Position numbers and translations under genes: made by a program | Part shown: in pieces, positions 15,627 through 24,428 of the stretch | Numbering within the stretch: position 1 is the stretch's first letter | Layout of the letters: each line of letters starts with the position of its first letter | The notes under the pieces: generated by a model | Told to the model about the DNA's origin: nothing | Databases searched by the model: none | The model's input: the letters and a program-made list of their open reading frames with translations, nothing else | Source of the DNA: Candidatus Altarchaeota archaeon | GTDB taxonomy: Archaea > Altiarchaeota > Altiarchaeia > IMC4 > QMZM01 | DNA length: 33,103 nt | Assembly (NCBI GenBank): GCA_016931955.1 | Contig: JAFGDV010000038.1 | Location: forward strand, 1 to 33,103 | Reading direction: 5' to 3'

Positions 15627-16441
15627 AATTGAAGTACCTGAAACCCCTCCTCTTGTTGATTGTAATCTACCTACTAGTGCAGGGTCTTGGTTTATGGATT
15701 GCCGCTGGTGGCTTATGGGTTAAGGAGGGGGTTGTGGAGCAGATTCAGGATAACCCCGAGCTCGGCGTCGTCGAGAACCCTGAAAGCCTTGAATCCTCTG
15801 GCCAGATCTTTCTCTACATCTTGGTTGCTACTGCCTTTCTTCTGTTGTTCATCAGATTCAAGCTGGACTTCATTATCAAGGTCTTTATCAATATCGCGAT
15901 CTTAGGCGGCCTTCTTTTGACGTTAGTGAATCTCTTCGATTTTCTTGGCTTCTTTGCCGCTGTTTTCTTGTTTGTTTTGAGGCTGTGGAAGAGGGAGGAT
16001 ATCTTTGTGATGAATGTTGTCATTATCTTCACTATCCCTGGGATCGGAAGCTGGCTTGGCGCCTCCTTGGATGTTTTCCCAGCTCTTCTGTTGCTTCTGG
16101 TTCTAGCAGCATACGACGTCGTCGCAGTCTTCGGCACGAAGCATATGGTTACCTTGGCTGAGAGTGCGAAGGAGAATATGCCCTTGATGGTCGCCATCCC
16201 GGTGGAGGACCGCCACCTCGGTTTGGGCACAGGCGACCTCGTGATGCCCCTCGTCTTCTCCACATCCATGCTGAGACAGTACCCCCTCACTTCCTCTGTT
16301 ATAACGGTCTTGGGCGGCCTCCTCGGGTTAATAGCGCTGTTCTATTACACAACGAAGAGAAAAGACGTCGTATTACCCGCACTGCCACCGATCACAGCCG
16401 GCTTATTGCTTGGATTCGCTTTGAGCTTCCTTATCTTGTAG
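15623..16441 (+). CDS. Presenilin-like intramembrane aspartyl protease (A22 type)
   Basis: The 272-residue product has about eight or nine predicted membrane helices. It carries the two catalytic motifs of the presenilin/signal-peptide-peptidase family: YD in LAAYDVVAVFG (Asp165) and GxGD in LGLGTGDLVMPL (Asp205). The C-terminal PAL motif is present in VVLPALPPITAG. Such archaeal enzymes cleave substrates inside the membrane; physiological substrates are unknown. Its ATG overlaps the mcm stop (ATGA). The 3' end overlaps the convergent pilin-like gene by 11 bp. Proximity to membrane-anchored pilin-like proteins is suggestive but not evidence of a link. Confidence 0.92.
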   Translation: MKLKYLKPLLLLIVIYLLVQGLGLWIAAGGLWVKEGVVEQIQDNPELGVVENPESLESSGQIFLYILVATAFLLLFIRFKLDFIIKVFINIAILGGLLLTLVNLFDFLGFFAAVFLFVLRLWKREDIFVMNVVIIFTIPGIGSWLGASLDVFPALLLLLVLAAYDVVAVFGTKHMVTLAESAKENMPLMVAIPVEDRHLGLGTGDLVMPLVFSTSMLRQYPLTSSVITVLGGLLGLIALFYYTTKRKDVVLPALPPITAGLLLGFALSFLIL

Positions 16442-16859
16442 CCTTGACTTCCAGTATCCCTGGATGTGTGTTTGTGTTGTTGTATCTCAGCGCTGTTGGA
16501 AGTCTTGCTGTTTTCCCTTCCACTGGTGGGCCGCATGTGCATAGTGTCTTGTTTTCTCTGAGGTCTTTCACTGAGATGGAGAGGTTGAGTTCTGGGATAG
16601 AGGGGCACTGGCTGCAGGTCTTCTCTGTATCCAGCAGCCTTGCGTGGGTTACATTATATGAATCCGTGTAAGCCCACTCAGTGGATAGGAAATCCGCTAA
16701 CATCCAAGTCCTGCGGTAGACGTCGGATTCCGCGTTTCCTGTAACATGAACACTGAATAATGTGTTGATGAATACGAAGAATCCTGCTAAGGCCAATACT
16801 ATTACGAGGAGCGAGATCAAGTCTTCTCCGATGAAACCCATCTGAGCCCTGGAATTCAT
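16431..16859 (-). CDS. Pilin-like secreted protein with four cysteines
   Basis: The 142-residue product starts RAQMGFIGEDLISLLVIVLA, a short basic head and a glycine before an acidic position and a hydrophobic helix, as in archaeal class III (prepilin-type) signal peptides. The exported part has four cysteines in two close pairs (CSQC about residue 82 and CTC about residue 107) and possible N-glycosylation sites. Its ATG overlaps the stop of the upstream pilin-like gene (ATGA). No full family match is recognised. It ends inside the 3' end of the presenilin-like gene. Confidence 0.72.
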   Translation of the reverse strand: MNSRAQMGFIGEDLISLLVIVLALAGFFVFINTLFSVHVTGNAESDVYRRTWMLADFLSTEWAYTDSYNVTHARLLDTEKTCSQCPSIPELNLSISVKDLRENKTLCTCGPPVEGKTARLPTALRYNNTNTHPGILEVKATR

Positions 16860-17314
16860 GGGTCCAAGACCTCCAATAGGAACTCTTTTCCCTCGTTTGA
16901 TGGATCCTCTCTGGTCCAGTAGACGAGTGTGAGAAGGTATCTTCCCTCCCCTGTCAGGTTCACTGTGCCCCTGTATCTTAGGCTCACATCTAGGGGATAC
17001 TCCTCCGTGCTGGAATTATGTTTCAAGACCCTAACGCTTTCGTTGTTGAAGGCTATGCTGTAACTCTCTGGGATGGTGAGTGGGACCTGCTGCACTGAGC
17101 CTATGTCTCCCATGGAATGCACTGAGTTGATTGCTGTGAGAATCTTTGCCGTTTCCGCTTTAGCCCTGCCTAGGTCCATGGAGTCCTGCCATCTATTGTA
17201 GGCGGGGTAAACGATTAATGCAGTCAGTAGTAGGACGATGGAGGATAATATAAGGTAAAAGGGAAAAGATTCTATTCCTTTCCCAGTAAGCCTCCTTGGG
17301 TTGGGCACTTTCAT
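16856..17314 (-). CDS. Pilin-like protein
   Basis: The 152-residue product has a basic head (MKVPNPRRLTGKG) followed by IESFPFYLILSSIVLLLTAL, which matches a prepilin cleavage site (Gly followed by Ile-Glu) and the hydrophobic helix that packs in a pilus core. The rest is beta-rich with several Asn-x-Ser/Thr sequons. It lies in a three-gene series linked by ATGA overlaps on both sides. A minor pilin or pseudopilin role is inferred from the signal peptide and from the TadA/TadC genes across the divergent promoter. Confidence 0.75.
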   Translation of the reverse strand: MKVPNPRRLTGKGIESFPFYLILSSIVLLLTALIVYPAYNRWQDSMDLGRAKAETAKILTAINSVHSMGDIGSVQQVPLTIPESYSIAFNNESVRVLKHNSSTEEYPLDVSLRYRGTVNLTGEGRYLLTLVYWTREDPSNEGKEFLLEVLDP

Positions 17315-17496
17315 GAAAGGCTTGCGTTCATGGTATTGTTTGCGTGCTCTATTGCTGTGTCGACCATGCTGCCTGCCTTGCCCATGATGCCGCTCATCAC
17401 CGCGACAAGCATCACCAGTATCACTGCAGCCAGGATAAAGACTAGGACCCTGGTCTCTATCCCCCTCTCATCCTGTAGGAATTCCTTTATTTTCAT
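17311..17496 (-). CDS. Small class III signal peptide protein, likely major pilin
   Basis: The 61-residue product reads KEFLQDERGIETRVLVFILA, so the cleavage site is after Gly12 with Glu at the second mature position (Ile-Glu-Thr). A single hydrophobic helix and a short polar tail follow. Processing would leave about 49 residues, close to the very small archaellin-like or EppA-type pilins. It is first in the minus-strand series, with a TATA box about 25-35 nt upstream, so it may be the most expressed of the three. The overlap ATGA couples it to the next gene. Confidence 0.75.
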   Translation of the reverse strand: MKIKEFLQDERGIETRVLVFILAAVILVMLVAVMSGIMGKAGSMVDTAIEHANNTMNASLS

Positions 17497-17511
17497 TTTT
17501 TATTAATATGT

Positions 17512-17553
17512 AATCGAATATATATAAATAATTCTAAAGTATGATATAAAAGT
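17512..17553. promoter_or_regulatory. Divergent promoter of the pilus locus
   Basis: An A/T-rich stretch carries TTTATATATATTCG on the minus strand (about 17517-17530), serving the small pilin gene. On the plus strand ATGATATAAAAGTC (about 17540-17553) serves tadC. Both predict short leaders. Shared control of the two half-operons is likely. Confidence 0.55.
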
Positions 17554-17573
17554 CTACTAAAATTTGAGTGAAC

Positions 17574-19439
17574 ATGATGGGGTTATTTGAGGTATACTGC
17601 GGATTCGTGAACAGGCGCCTTGCCTGGATTCTCTTCGGGTTGAAACTGGAGTGGGATCCTGGATTGGAGAAAGCCATCAGATTCACGAAACTCAAAACAA
17701 AGCCGCTGGGGGTGATCACGTGCGCTTGGACTACGGCGCTCACAGTGATAGCCTTCACCGTTATATCCTCTCTGACACTGTACTCCCTAGGCCGTGACCC
17801 GCTGCCTTCGCTTTTGGCGGGCTTCGTGTTGGCGGTAGTGCTCGCTTACGGCATCTCAGAGTACCCGAAGATCCTGGCAAACAACATGAAGATTAAGTCG
17901 CTCGGCCATGCGCCTGAGATAGTGGCTTACCTGATAATCCCATTGAAACAGAACCCCAACCTGGAGGATGCGGTAAAATTCGCTGCAGAGCACGGCGAAG
18001 GGCAGATGGCTGAGGACCTTAGGAAGGCACTCTGGGATGTGTGGTCTGGAGCATACAGGTCAGTGGGTGAGGCCCTCCCAGTTCTGGGATACAGGTGGGG
18101 TGAGGACATAAAAGGCTTCGAGGATGCCATGTATGCTATTAGGACGTCTCAGATTGAGAAATCGGAGACCCGTCGACTTAATACATTGGATAGGGCGATG
18201 GATACGGTTCTTAAGAGCGTGCAGAAGAAGTTCGAGGAATACATAAACTATCTGAGGATACCCACGATGGTCATGTTCGCTGGAGGCGCCCTCCTGCCGT
18301 TGGTTATAATAATACTGCTCCCGCTCATCTCTTTTATGGGGATGGATCTAGGAAGCCACTGGAATCTGTTCATCATCCTGATGGCTATTGTCCTGGGAGT
18401 GTTCCTCTTCTCAGAGCATACGCTGAGCAAGAGGCCTGCCGCCTTCGCCCCAATACGCATTCCAGACAACTATCCTGGACTTGTTTCGGCTGGGAGGATT
18501 AGATTCCTTGGGAGGGAAGGCTCTGCTTGGAAGATCTCATTTGGCTTGGGCGCTGCTATCTCCCTGCTGAGCGTACCTTATCTCCTGGGCGCGTCCTACC
18601 CTCTAACAGACATGCTTAATACGATACCCATCGTCATAGGAACCTGCTTCTGCCTCTGGCTGTACATGAGGGGTACGTCGCTCCCGAAAAAAAGGGTGCG
18701 TGATTACCTTAAGAGGATGGAGGATGAAACCATTGAGGCTGCATTCCACCTAGGGAACAGGCTTCTTACGGGTATGTCGGCGGAGGAGGCCTTCATCAGG
18801 GTTGCTGACATGATGTCCAGTAAGGTCGGGTCGACTATCCCTGCCGTATTGGAGAACGCCATCAGGAACATAAGGTATTTGAACATGAACCTGGAGGGCT
18901 CCCTCTTTGACGAGAACAGGGGCGCTTTGAGGGAGATCTCTTCTGGGGTGGTTAAAAGCGTCTTCCGGGTCTTTACTACAACGATGAAGAAGAGCGTAGT
19001 ATCCGCCTCTGAGGCCTTGCTCGTCGCGGCGAACCACATAAGACAGATTAGGAGGGTTGAGGACTCGCTGAGGGATAAGATCTCGTATACGACTTCCATG
19101 ATCAAGGCCACTGCCCTCCTGATCAATCCGATGATCTGCGCCCTGGCAGTATACATAGCAAACGTTTTCAGGGAGACCATGGAGAACACTAGATCGATCA
19201 TCGGCGTCGGAGGGACCGGCTTCAACGCAGGTATGCTTACGGAATCGACCGCTAATCCGGAGATGCTTCAGCTTATCACTGGATTGTATATGATTGCGTT
19301 GCTTATTGTTTTGATGCGCTACGTTTCCGTGCTCGAGTGCGGCGATGATCCTATAGCGCATAGACTGCAGATAGCTAAGGGCATACCCATAGCGTTGTCT
19401 GCATTCATCGGTGTGCTTTTAGCCAGCAGTTTTTTGTAG
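17574..19439 (+). CDS. TadC/FlaJ-like pilus assembly membrane protein (two T2SF domains)
   Basis: The product of about 621 residues is the inner-membrane platform protein of an archaeal type IV pilus-like machine. Two copies of the type II secretion F fold are visible: residues about 80-240 (IVAYLIIPLKQNPNLEDAVK) and about 370-560 (AAFHLGNRLLTGMSAEEAFI). Membrane helices lie at about 48-95, 230-285, 310-360 and near the C-terminus. I choose ATG 17574; a GTG at 17568 and a second ATG at 17577 are equally possible. The adjoining pilin-like gene follows by 1 nt and the ATPase after that. Confidence 0.87.
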   Translation: MMGLFEVYCGFVNRRLAWILFGLKLEWDPGLEKAIRFTKLKTKPLGVITCAWTTALTVIAFTVISSLTLYSLGRDPLPSLLAGFVLAVVLAYGISEYPKILANNMKIKSLGHAPEIVAYLIIPLKQNPNLEDAVKFAAEHGEGQMAEDLRKALWDVWSGAYRSVGEALPVLGYRWGEDIKGFEDAMYAIRTSQIEKSETRRLNTLDRAMDTVLKSVQKKFEEYINYLRIPTMVMFAGGALLPLVIIILLPLISFMGMDLGSHWNLFIILMAIVLGVFLFSEHTLSKRPAAFAPIRIPDNYPGLVSAGRIRFLGREGSAWKISFGLGAAISLLSVPYLLGASYPLTDMLNTIPIVIGTCFCLWLYMRGTSLPKKRVRDYLKRMEDETIEAAFHLGNRLLTGMSAEEAFIRVADMMSSKVGSTIPAVLENAIRNIRYLNMNLEGSLFDENRGALREISSGVVKSVFRVFTTTMKKSVVSASEALLVAANHIRQIRRVEDSLRDKISYTTSMIKATALLINPMICALAVYIANVFRETMENTRSIIGVGGTGFNAGMLTESTANPEMLQLITGLYMIALLIVLMRYVSVLECGDDPIAHRLQIAKGIPIALSAFIGVLLASSFL

Positions 19440-19440
19440 A

Positions 19441-19833
19441 ATGAAAAACAATAGAGGAATGGTATGGGGTCTTTCGAAGATCGCTGTCCTATTAGGGGCT
19501 ATTATGCTCTTCACTATCCTCTGGTCTTATCACTTGGCTTTCGGGGAGATCAACTGCATGGATGCTGTAGTGCATGAGGCCCGGAACATGGCTGACCTGA
19601 TTGATTCAGTGGGTTCTTCGCCCTCAGCCTGTGAGTTAACATACGAGACCCCGGAAAGGCTCTGCGGCAAAAGCTACAGCATCGAGATAAGATCCAGGAA
19701 TCTGACGCTGTCAATGGATTCTGGGATAGCATCTTATGTAACCTTTTTTTCTGGGATCGATGGTGATTTCTCCTGCGTTGGCGGGCATCTTCTGAGGATC
19801 AAAAAATACAATGGAACGGTGAGCGTGTATTGA
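19441..19833 (+). CDS. Small exported pilin-like protein
   Basis: The 130-residue product has a basic start (MKNNRG) and a hydrophobic helix (KIAVLLGAIMLFTILWSYHL), then a soluble part with four cysteines. A classical prepilin glycine-acid site is not clear, since Gly6 is followed by MVWGLSK. It may therefore be an anchored pseudopilin. It sits between tadC and the ATPase with 1-nt and near-zero spacing, so it is part of the same machine. Confidence 0.7.
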   Translation: MKNNRGMVWGLSKIAVLLGAIMLFTILWSYHLAFGEINCMDAVVHEARNMADLIDSVGSSPSACELTYETPERLCGKSYSIEIRSRNLTLSMDSGIASYVTFFSGIDGDFSCVGGHLLRIKKYNGTVSVY

Positions 19834-19835
19834 AA

Positions 19836-22007
19836 ATGGAATGCGTCTACAATATGAGCCTGTTTGGGGATAAAAGGATTGCTTGCTTTAATTGCCTGGG
19901 TTGCATGAACCAGGGGAGTCTGGGGGACGCCGAATGTCAGAGGGCTGTCCTAAGATTATTGAGGGAGAAGTTGAGGGTTGACGAGCTTCATTTTAGGAAA
20001 AGGGATTACACTGAATTCTACGATGATGTAGATGTGAGAAAATTCAGCGAAGTCGTGAGTCTGGGAAAGGACCTGTCCAGTGAGAGGTTATGGGAGAAGG
20101 TAGAGGATTCCTCTAGGCGGCGTTTCTTGAAGAATGTTGTCTCACAGGATATCCTCCAGGACCCTATTAAGGCCTATGAGATGGTGTCCGCTGTCCTGAA
20201 ACAGTACGAGAGGATGGGATCAAAACATGGAGCATACCTGAAGACCCTGGCTTACGTAAAGAACAGGCTTGAGCGGACGCAGCTTATTATGGGTTACAGA
20301 AATGGATTGGATGTGGTTGATATGTTTAAGCCGCTGAAGCAGCCCTCCTTCATGACCTCGCATCTTAGGCTTGCTGTTCCAGATAATTCAAGATTGTTAG
20401 ACATCTATGGTGTCTTGGACTCCGAGGTTAGGGTCTACGATGTTGACGGGGTTGAAAGGCTCTACTTCTTGAATCCGCCTGAGTTGTTTCTTTCCCCGGA
20501 GGAGGTCGAGGCTGTGATAAGGCTTAAGGAGTCTATGGTAAGGGATAAGGTGATAGAGGTGATCCAACCTATGGAGGCCAGGGAGTACTTTAAGGGGATT
20601 GCCCTGGAACTCCTCAAGAACTCTGAAGGTCTTGGATTGGATTCTGCGGGGATGGAGAGGCTTGCTGAGATATTCACGAGATACACTGCAGGCTATGGTA
20701 TGCTTGAGTTATTGTTCAACGATGAACACATATATGATGTCTTCATTGACTCGCCTGCTGGAACAACCCCTGTATACGTTGACCACAACATCTTTGGCAT
20801 ATGTGATACTAACCTGTTTCTTGGGGAGGATGACTTGGAGCGGATTTCTTCGAAGTTCAGGTCGATCGGTGGCAGACCATTTGATGAGGCTAATCCTGTG
20901 ATGGACATGGAGTTGAAGGACATGGGTATTAGGGTTGCTGGCATCAGGGAGCCCGCTACCTTCGACGGCATAGCCTACTCCTTCAGGAAGCGCCGGGAGA
21001 AGCCGTGGACTCTGCCGAAGTTCGTCGACGAGGGGATGATGTCTCCTAGAGCGGCCGCCATCCTGAGCATGTTGGTGGGAGGGCAGCGTTCTATTCTGAT
21101 AACTGGTGCGAGGGGCTCCGGTAAGACAAGCCTGCTAAGCGCCTTGATCGCTGAGATTAGACAGAATGACAGAATCCTGTTGTTGGAGGATACGCCTGAG
21201 ATTCCTTCAAGGCATCTGCGTGACTTGGGTTGGAGGATTGAGCACCTGAGGAATCAGCCGGTGATTTCAAGACACAGTAAGGACTCCTTTGAGCTTTCGC
21301 CGGAGAAGAATCTTAGGGCTGCCCTTAGGTTGGGTGAGAGTGTCCTTGTCTTGGGGGAGGTGAGGGGTCCTGAGGCTAGGGCCTTGTTTGAGGCGATGCG
21401 TGTCGGGGCCGCTGGGAATGCTGTCCTTGGTACCATACACGGCAGCAGTCCTTATGATACCTGGGATCGGATCACGAATGACCTTAATGTTCCGGCTACT
21501 AGTTTTAAGGCTGTTGACGTCGTTGTTTCCTTGGGCTACAGGGAGAACCGGGAGCTTTCGAGGAGGGACAGATATCTTAGGAGTATAACAGAGGTTAGAA
21601 GGGGGTGGGAGTGTAATCCTCGTACTGAGGGTGGTTTCTTTGACGTCATGTGTTTTGATGATGTTTCTGGGGATGAGGTCTTTAATCTGGAGGATTCGGA
21701 GGTTTTGTTGGATATCGCCGTGAGGAAGAGGATGCCTCGTGGGGAATGTGTTGAGAACCTGTGTCTGCATGAGATGATGGTGAGGAAGCTTGTTGAGGCC
21801 TCTAGGAATCAGGATATTGCTGAACTCTTGGAGGTCCAGCATGTTCTTAACTCGAGGAAGGAATACATCAGGCTCATGAATGAGCAGTCTTCCAGTCGAT
21901 CCGACATCGACTATAAGAGGATATGCCGGGAGTGGAGGATGTGGCTCATCCAATACATAGACGAACTAAAAAACCAAACACACAACATCAAACCAAAAAT
22001 CCAATAG
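19836..22007 (+). CDS. TadA/VirB11-type secretion ATPase with a cysteine-rich N-terminus
   Basis: The 723-residue product powers pilus assembly. Its N-terminus has an unusual cluster (MECVYNMS... ACFNCLGCMNQ... ECQR) that could bind zinc or an Fe-S centre. A helical segment and the N2 domain (GYGMLELLFNDEHIYDVFID) follow. The ATPase core has Walker A GARGSGKT at about residues 422-430, an Asp box LLLEDTPEI, Walker B-like SVLVLGEVRGPEARALFEAM, and a His box GTIHGSSP. I choose ATG 19836; a TTG two codons upstream overlaps the previous stop. The divergent N-terminus distinguishes it from ordinary archaeal FlaI. Confidence 0.88.
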   Translation: MECVYNMSLFGDKRIACFNCLGCMNQGSLGDAECQRAVLRLLREKLRVDELHFRKRDYTEFYDDVDVRKFSEVVSLGKDLSSERLWEKVEDSSRRRFLKNVVSQDILQDPIKAYEMVSAVLKQYERMGSKHGAYLKTLAYVKNRLERTQLIMGYRNGLDVVDMFKPLKQPSFMTSHLRLAVPDNSRLLDIYGVLDSEVRVYDVDGVERLYFLNPPELFLSPEEVEAVIRLKESMVRDKVIEVIQPMEAREYFKGIALELLKNSEGLGLDSAGMERLAEIFTRYTAGYGMLELLFNDEHIYDVFIDSPAGTTPVYVDHNIFGICDTNLFLGEDDLERISSKFRSIGGRPFDEANPVMDMELKDMGIRVAGIREPATFDGIAYSFRKRREKPWTLPKFVDEGMMSPRAAAILSMLVGGQRSILITGARGSGKTSLLSALIAEIRQNDRILLLEDTPEIPSRHLRDLGWRIEHLRNQPVISRHSKDSFELSPEKNLRAALRLGESVLVLGEVRGPEARALFEAMRVGAAGNAVLGTIHGSSPYDTWDRITNDLNVPATSFKAVDVVVSLGYRENRELSRRDRYLRSITEVRRGWECNPRTEGGFFDVMCFDDVSGDEVFNLEDSEVLLDIAVRKRMPRGECVENLCLHEMMVRKLVEASRNQDIAELLEVQHVLNSRKEYIRLMNEQSSSRSDIDYKRICREWRMWLIQYIDELKNQTHNIKPKIQ

Positions 22008-22039
22008 AAATGGAATAAAGGACAAGTGCTGGTTAAGAT

Positions 22040-22228
22040 TCAATTATAGGGGGAACCTGTGGCTGACTTATATGGTGTGGTTATTTTTTTCTTTACTGTG
22101 AGATCTATTTTTTTGTGGCATAGTTTGTGTTCTTTGTCGTTTTTTTCGTCGTAGTCTTTGTGTTTTTTATGCCATTCTTCGTGTTCTTTTTGGGTGATGA
22201 CCATGTTTTTCTTAAGCTTTTTTTTCAT
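22040..22228 (-). CDS. Small Lys/His-rich protein
   Basis: The 62-residue product contains EHEEWHKKHKDYDEKNDKEH, a strongly charged helical segment rich in histidine. I choose ATG 22228 because GGAGGT lies 4 nt upstream, the strongest ribosome binding site on this strand of the region; a longer frame to 22315 runs back into the AdoMet synthetase gene and lacks such a site. It follows that gene by 56 nt on the same strand. No family is recognised. It might bind metal or nucleic acid, but that is only a guess from composition. Confidence 0.65.
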   Translation of the reverse strand: MKKKLKKNMVITQKEHEEWHKKHKDYDEKNDKEHKLCHKKIDLTVKKKITTPYKSATGSPYN

Positions 22229-22232
22229 GTAT

Positions 22233-22238
22233 ACCTCC
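22233..22238 (-). promoter_or_regulatory. Ribosome binding site of the small Lys/His-rich gene
   Basis: GGAGGT on the minus strand, 4 nt before ATG 22228. It decides the start of this small gene against the longer frame from 22315. Confidence 0.65.
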
Positions 22239-22284
22239 TTTCTTTTTTTTGTTCTCTCCGCAGACTCCTTCAGCCAGAAATCAG

Positions 22285-23448
22285 TTAGAAAGTGGTTACT
22301 TCTCCTTTTAGGCACATTTCAGTGATTTTGGTGACGTTTTCGAGCCAGTAGTTGGTTATTCTTCTGACTTCTTTCTCCAATTTTTGGTCGCCGATTATGT
22401 GCACTGAAGCGATCAAGGGCTGATCAATTGGTTTGCCTATCTGGCTGAGTAGTTTGACGTGCGCCTGCTCTGCACCGGCCTCTGCAATGTCTTCGGCAAT
22501 CTTCTTCGCCAAAAGATTGTATATCTTGCCCACGTGGTTCACCGGGTTCTTCCCGGAAGTAGCCTCAAGAGACATCGGCCTATAGGGGGTGATTAATCCA
22601 TTAGCGCGGTTTCCTCTGCCAACAGAGCCGTCGTCACCCTGCTCTGCGCTAGTACCAGTAACAGTTAAGTAGACGATACCTTTATCGTAGTCGTCTGCGG
22701 TGTTGATGTGGAGGTTAACGTCTTTATCGGTTATCTTGGGGACGAAGTTCTCCAGCTTGCTATGCAGTTCCTCAATGGAGGACTGGTAGTGGTCTAAGTC
22801 GTCTAAGTACCTAGAGACCATCGCACACGCAATAGTTAAAGTGATCTCGTCCTTAAGTCGGAGACCCATGATCTTAACGTCCTCTCCAACCTCCTTGATG
22901 CCAGAGTTTATGAGAAACCTCTCCGTCTCAAAGACCAATCGTTCAGTAGTTGAAAGCGGCGCAAAACCTGCGCCAAAGCTGGTGTCGTTGGCTCTTGGAA
23001 TACCCTCCCTCGCGAAGACACCCCTAAGGTCAGCGGAGCCCTGACCCAGGCGCTGCTCTATCTCCACATGGGAGTCGACGTCCAGGTTCCTTATGCTCTC
23101 CTTCAGGTAATCCCTTGCAGCATTGGTTGCGATATCGCCGACTGGGATCGTTTCCTTGTCGACCCACGTAGTCGCCCTCCCGCTGAGGAGAAAGTATATC
23201 GGCCTAGTGACTTCGCCTCCGCCGAATACAGGCTCAGCCTGTCCGCCGACCAATTCGACTTGGTCGGTGTTGTGGTGCAGTATCCTACCGTATCTTTTAA
23301 CGTATTCCTTGGATAACGCCCTGGAAACAGATTCTGCTATGCCGTCACAGATGGAGTCAGGATGCCCTAATCCCTTCCGCTCGACCAATTCAACGGCCTG
23401 CTTCTCCAGGCACTTGTTTTTGGGGAACTCTATCACTATGTTCCTCAT
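22285..23448 (-). CDS. mat: S-adenosylmethionine synthetase, archaeal type
   Basis: It makes AdoMet from methionine and ATP, the methyl donor and the substrate of radical SAM enzymes such as the Elp3 encoded nearby. The 387-residue product belongs to the archaeal family, which is very distant from bacterial MetK. Recognisable blocks are [20 protein letters not shown] near the start, [20 protein letters not shown], and [20 protein letters not shown]. The ATG overlaps the radA stop (ATGA), so the two are coupled. The length is near the family norm of about 400. Confidence 0.95.
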   Translation of the reverse strand: MRNIVIEFPKNKCLEKQAVELVERKGLGHPDSICDGIAESVSRALSKEYVKRYGRILHHNTDQVELVGGQAEPVFGGGEVTRPIYFLLSGRATTWVDKETIPVGDIATNAARDYLKESIRNLDVDSHVEIEQRLGQGSADLRGVFAREGIPRANDTSFGAGFAPLSTTERLVFETERFLINSGIKEVGEDVKIMGLRLKDEITLTIACAMVSRYLDDLDHYQSSIEELHSKLENFVPKITDKDVNLHINTADDYDKGIVYLTVTGTSAEQGDDGSVGRGNRANGLITPYRPMSLEATSGKNPVNHVGKIYNLLAKKIAEDIAEAGAEQAHVKLLSQIGKPIDQPLIASVHIIGDQKLEKEVRRITNYWLENVTKITEMCLKGEVTTF

Positions 23449-24383
23449 TTCGGATCCCCTATACCGTCAGTGGTGACCTCAAAAACGCATTCCCCTTCAG
23501 GCAGATTCGGAGAATCAATGAGTCTAGCTATTCTTGCATCCCCTTTGCCCTTCCTAAGATAGACCCTGAATGTGGCAGTGTGCCCGACGATGTGTCCCCC
23601 TATTGGCGCAGTCGGGTCCCCGAACATTATGTCGGGGCGTGCCATCACCTGATTAGTGACGATTACTGCGGTATTGTATGGATCCGCCAGCTTTCTTTGT
23701 AGGGAATGTAGTAGGCGGTTCAGCTTCTGCTGTCTCTCAGCCAGTGTACCTCTGCCGGTGTATTCTGCCCTGAAGTGCGCGGTTAAGGAGTCCATGACAA
23801 TAAGCCTTGTCCCATATTCCTTAGCAAGCTCCGCGGCCTTCTCCACAAGCAGCATCTGATGATCTGAGTTATAGGCGCGAGCGACGTGGATGTTCTTTAA
23901 GGTCTCCTCCGGGTCCAAGCCCAACGCAGAGGACATCTGCTGTATCCTCTCAGGCCGGAAAGTGTTCTCTGTGTCTATGTAGATGGCTGTCCCCTCCAAA
24001 CCGCCCTTCTTCCTCGGCAGTTGAACGTTCACAGACAATTGATGGCCTAGCTGTGTTTTACCTGACCCGAATTTTCCATACAATTCAGTTATCGCCTGGG
24101 TTTCGATGCCGCCACCCATTAAGGCATCCAGTTCGTGGCTGTTGGTGGTGAGCTTTCCTATGGTCTCCCTCCTCTTAAGGACCTCTAGGCCTGTCTCAAA
24201 GCCCATGCCGCCGGAGGCCTTCTTCGCGGCATTTATTATCTTCACGGCAGATGCTTCGCCTAAGCCGACGTCCTTTAATTCGCCTATGGCTGCTGCCGCG
24301 ATTGATTCTACGGTTAAATAGCCTGAATCCCTCAGTTTCTCTGCAGTCGTCTTTCCGATGCCAGGTAATTCTTCTATATCCAT
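23445..24383 (-). CDS. radA: DNA repair and recombination protein RadA
   Basis: RadA is the archaeal RecA/Rad51 recombinase that forms filaments for homologous recombination. The 312-residue product has the N-terminal helix-hairpin-helix domain ([20 protein letters not shown]), the polymerisation region, Walker A GKFGSGKT at residues 103-110, and Walker [39 protein letters not shown] is near the C-terminus. No intein interrupts it. It lies in a run lonB-radA-mat-small gene on the minus strand. Confidence 0.97.
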   Translation of the reverse strand: MDIEELPGIGKTTAEKLRDSGYLTVESIAAAAIGELKDVGLGEASAVKIINAAKKASGGMGFETGLEVLKRRETIGKLTTNSHELDALMGGGIETQAITELYGKFGSGKTQLGHQLSVNVQLPRKKGGLEGTAIYIDTENTFRPERIQQMSSALGLDPEETLKNIHVARAYNSDHQMLLVEKAAELAKEYGTRLIVMDSLTAHFRAEYTGRGTLAERQQKLNRLLHSLQRKLADPYNTAVIVTNQVMARPDIMFGDPTAPIGGHIVGHTATFRVYLRKGKGDARIARLIDSPNLPEGECVFEVTTDGIGDPK

Positions 24384-24428
24384 TTTAGAACATAGTAAGT
24401 ATTGGAGTGTGGGGTTAAAAGCAGGTCT

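Noticed and set aside
18750-19361. Minus-strand ORF of 203 codons opposite tadC
   Set aside because: It lies wholly within the second T2SF domain of tadC and shows no protein-like pattern.
21267-21953. Minus-strand ORF of 228 codons opposite the TadA-type ATPase
   Set aside because: The ATPase Walker and His boxes are encoded on the plus strand here; the antisense frame is a shadow.
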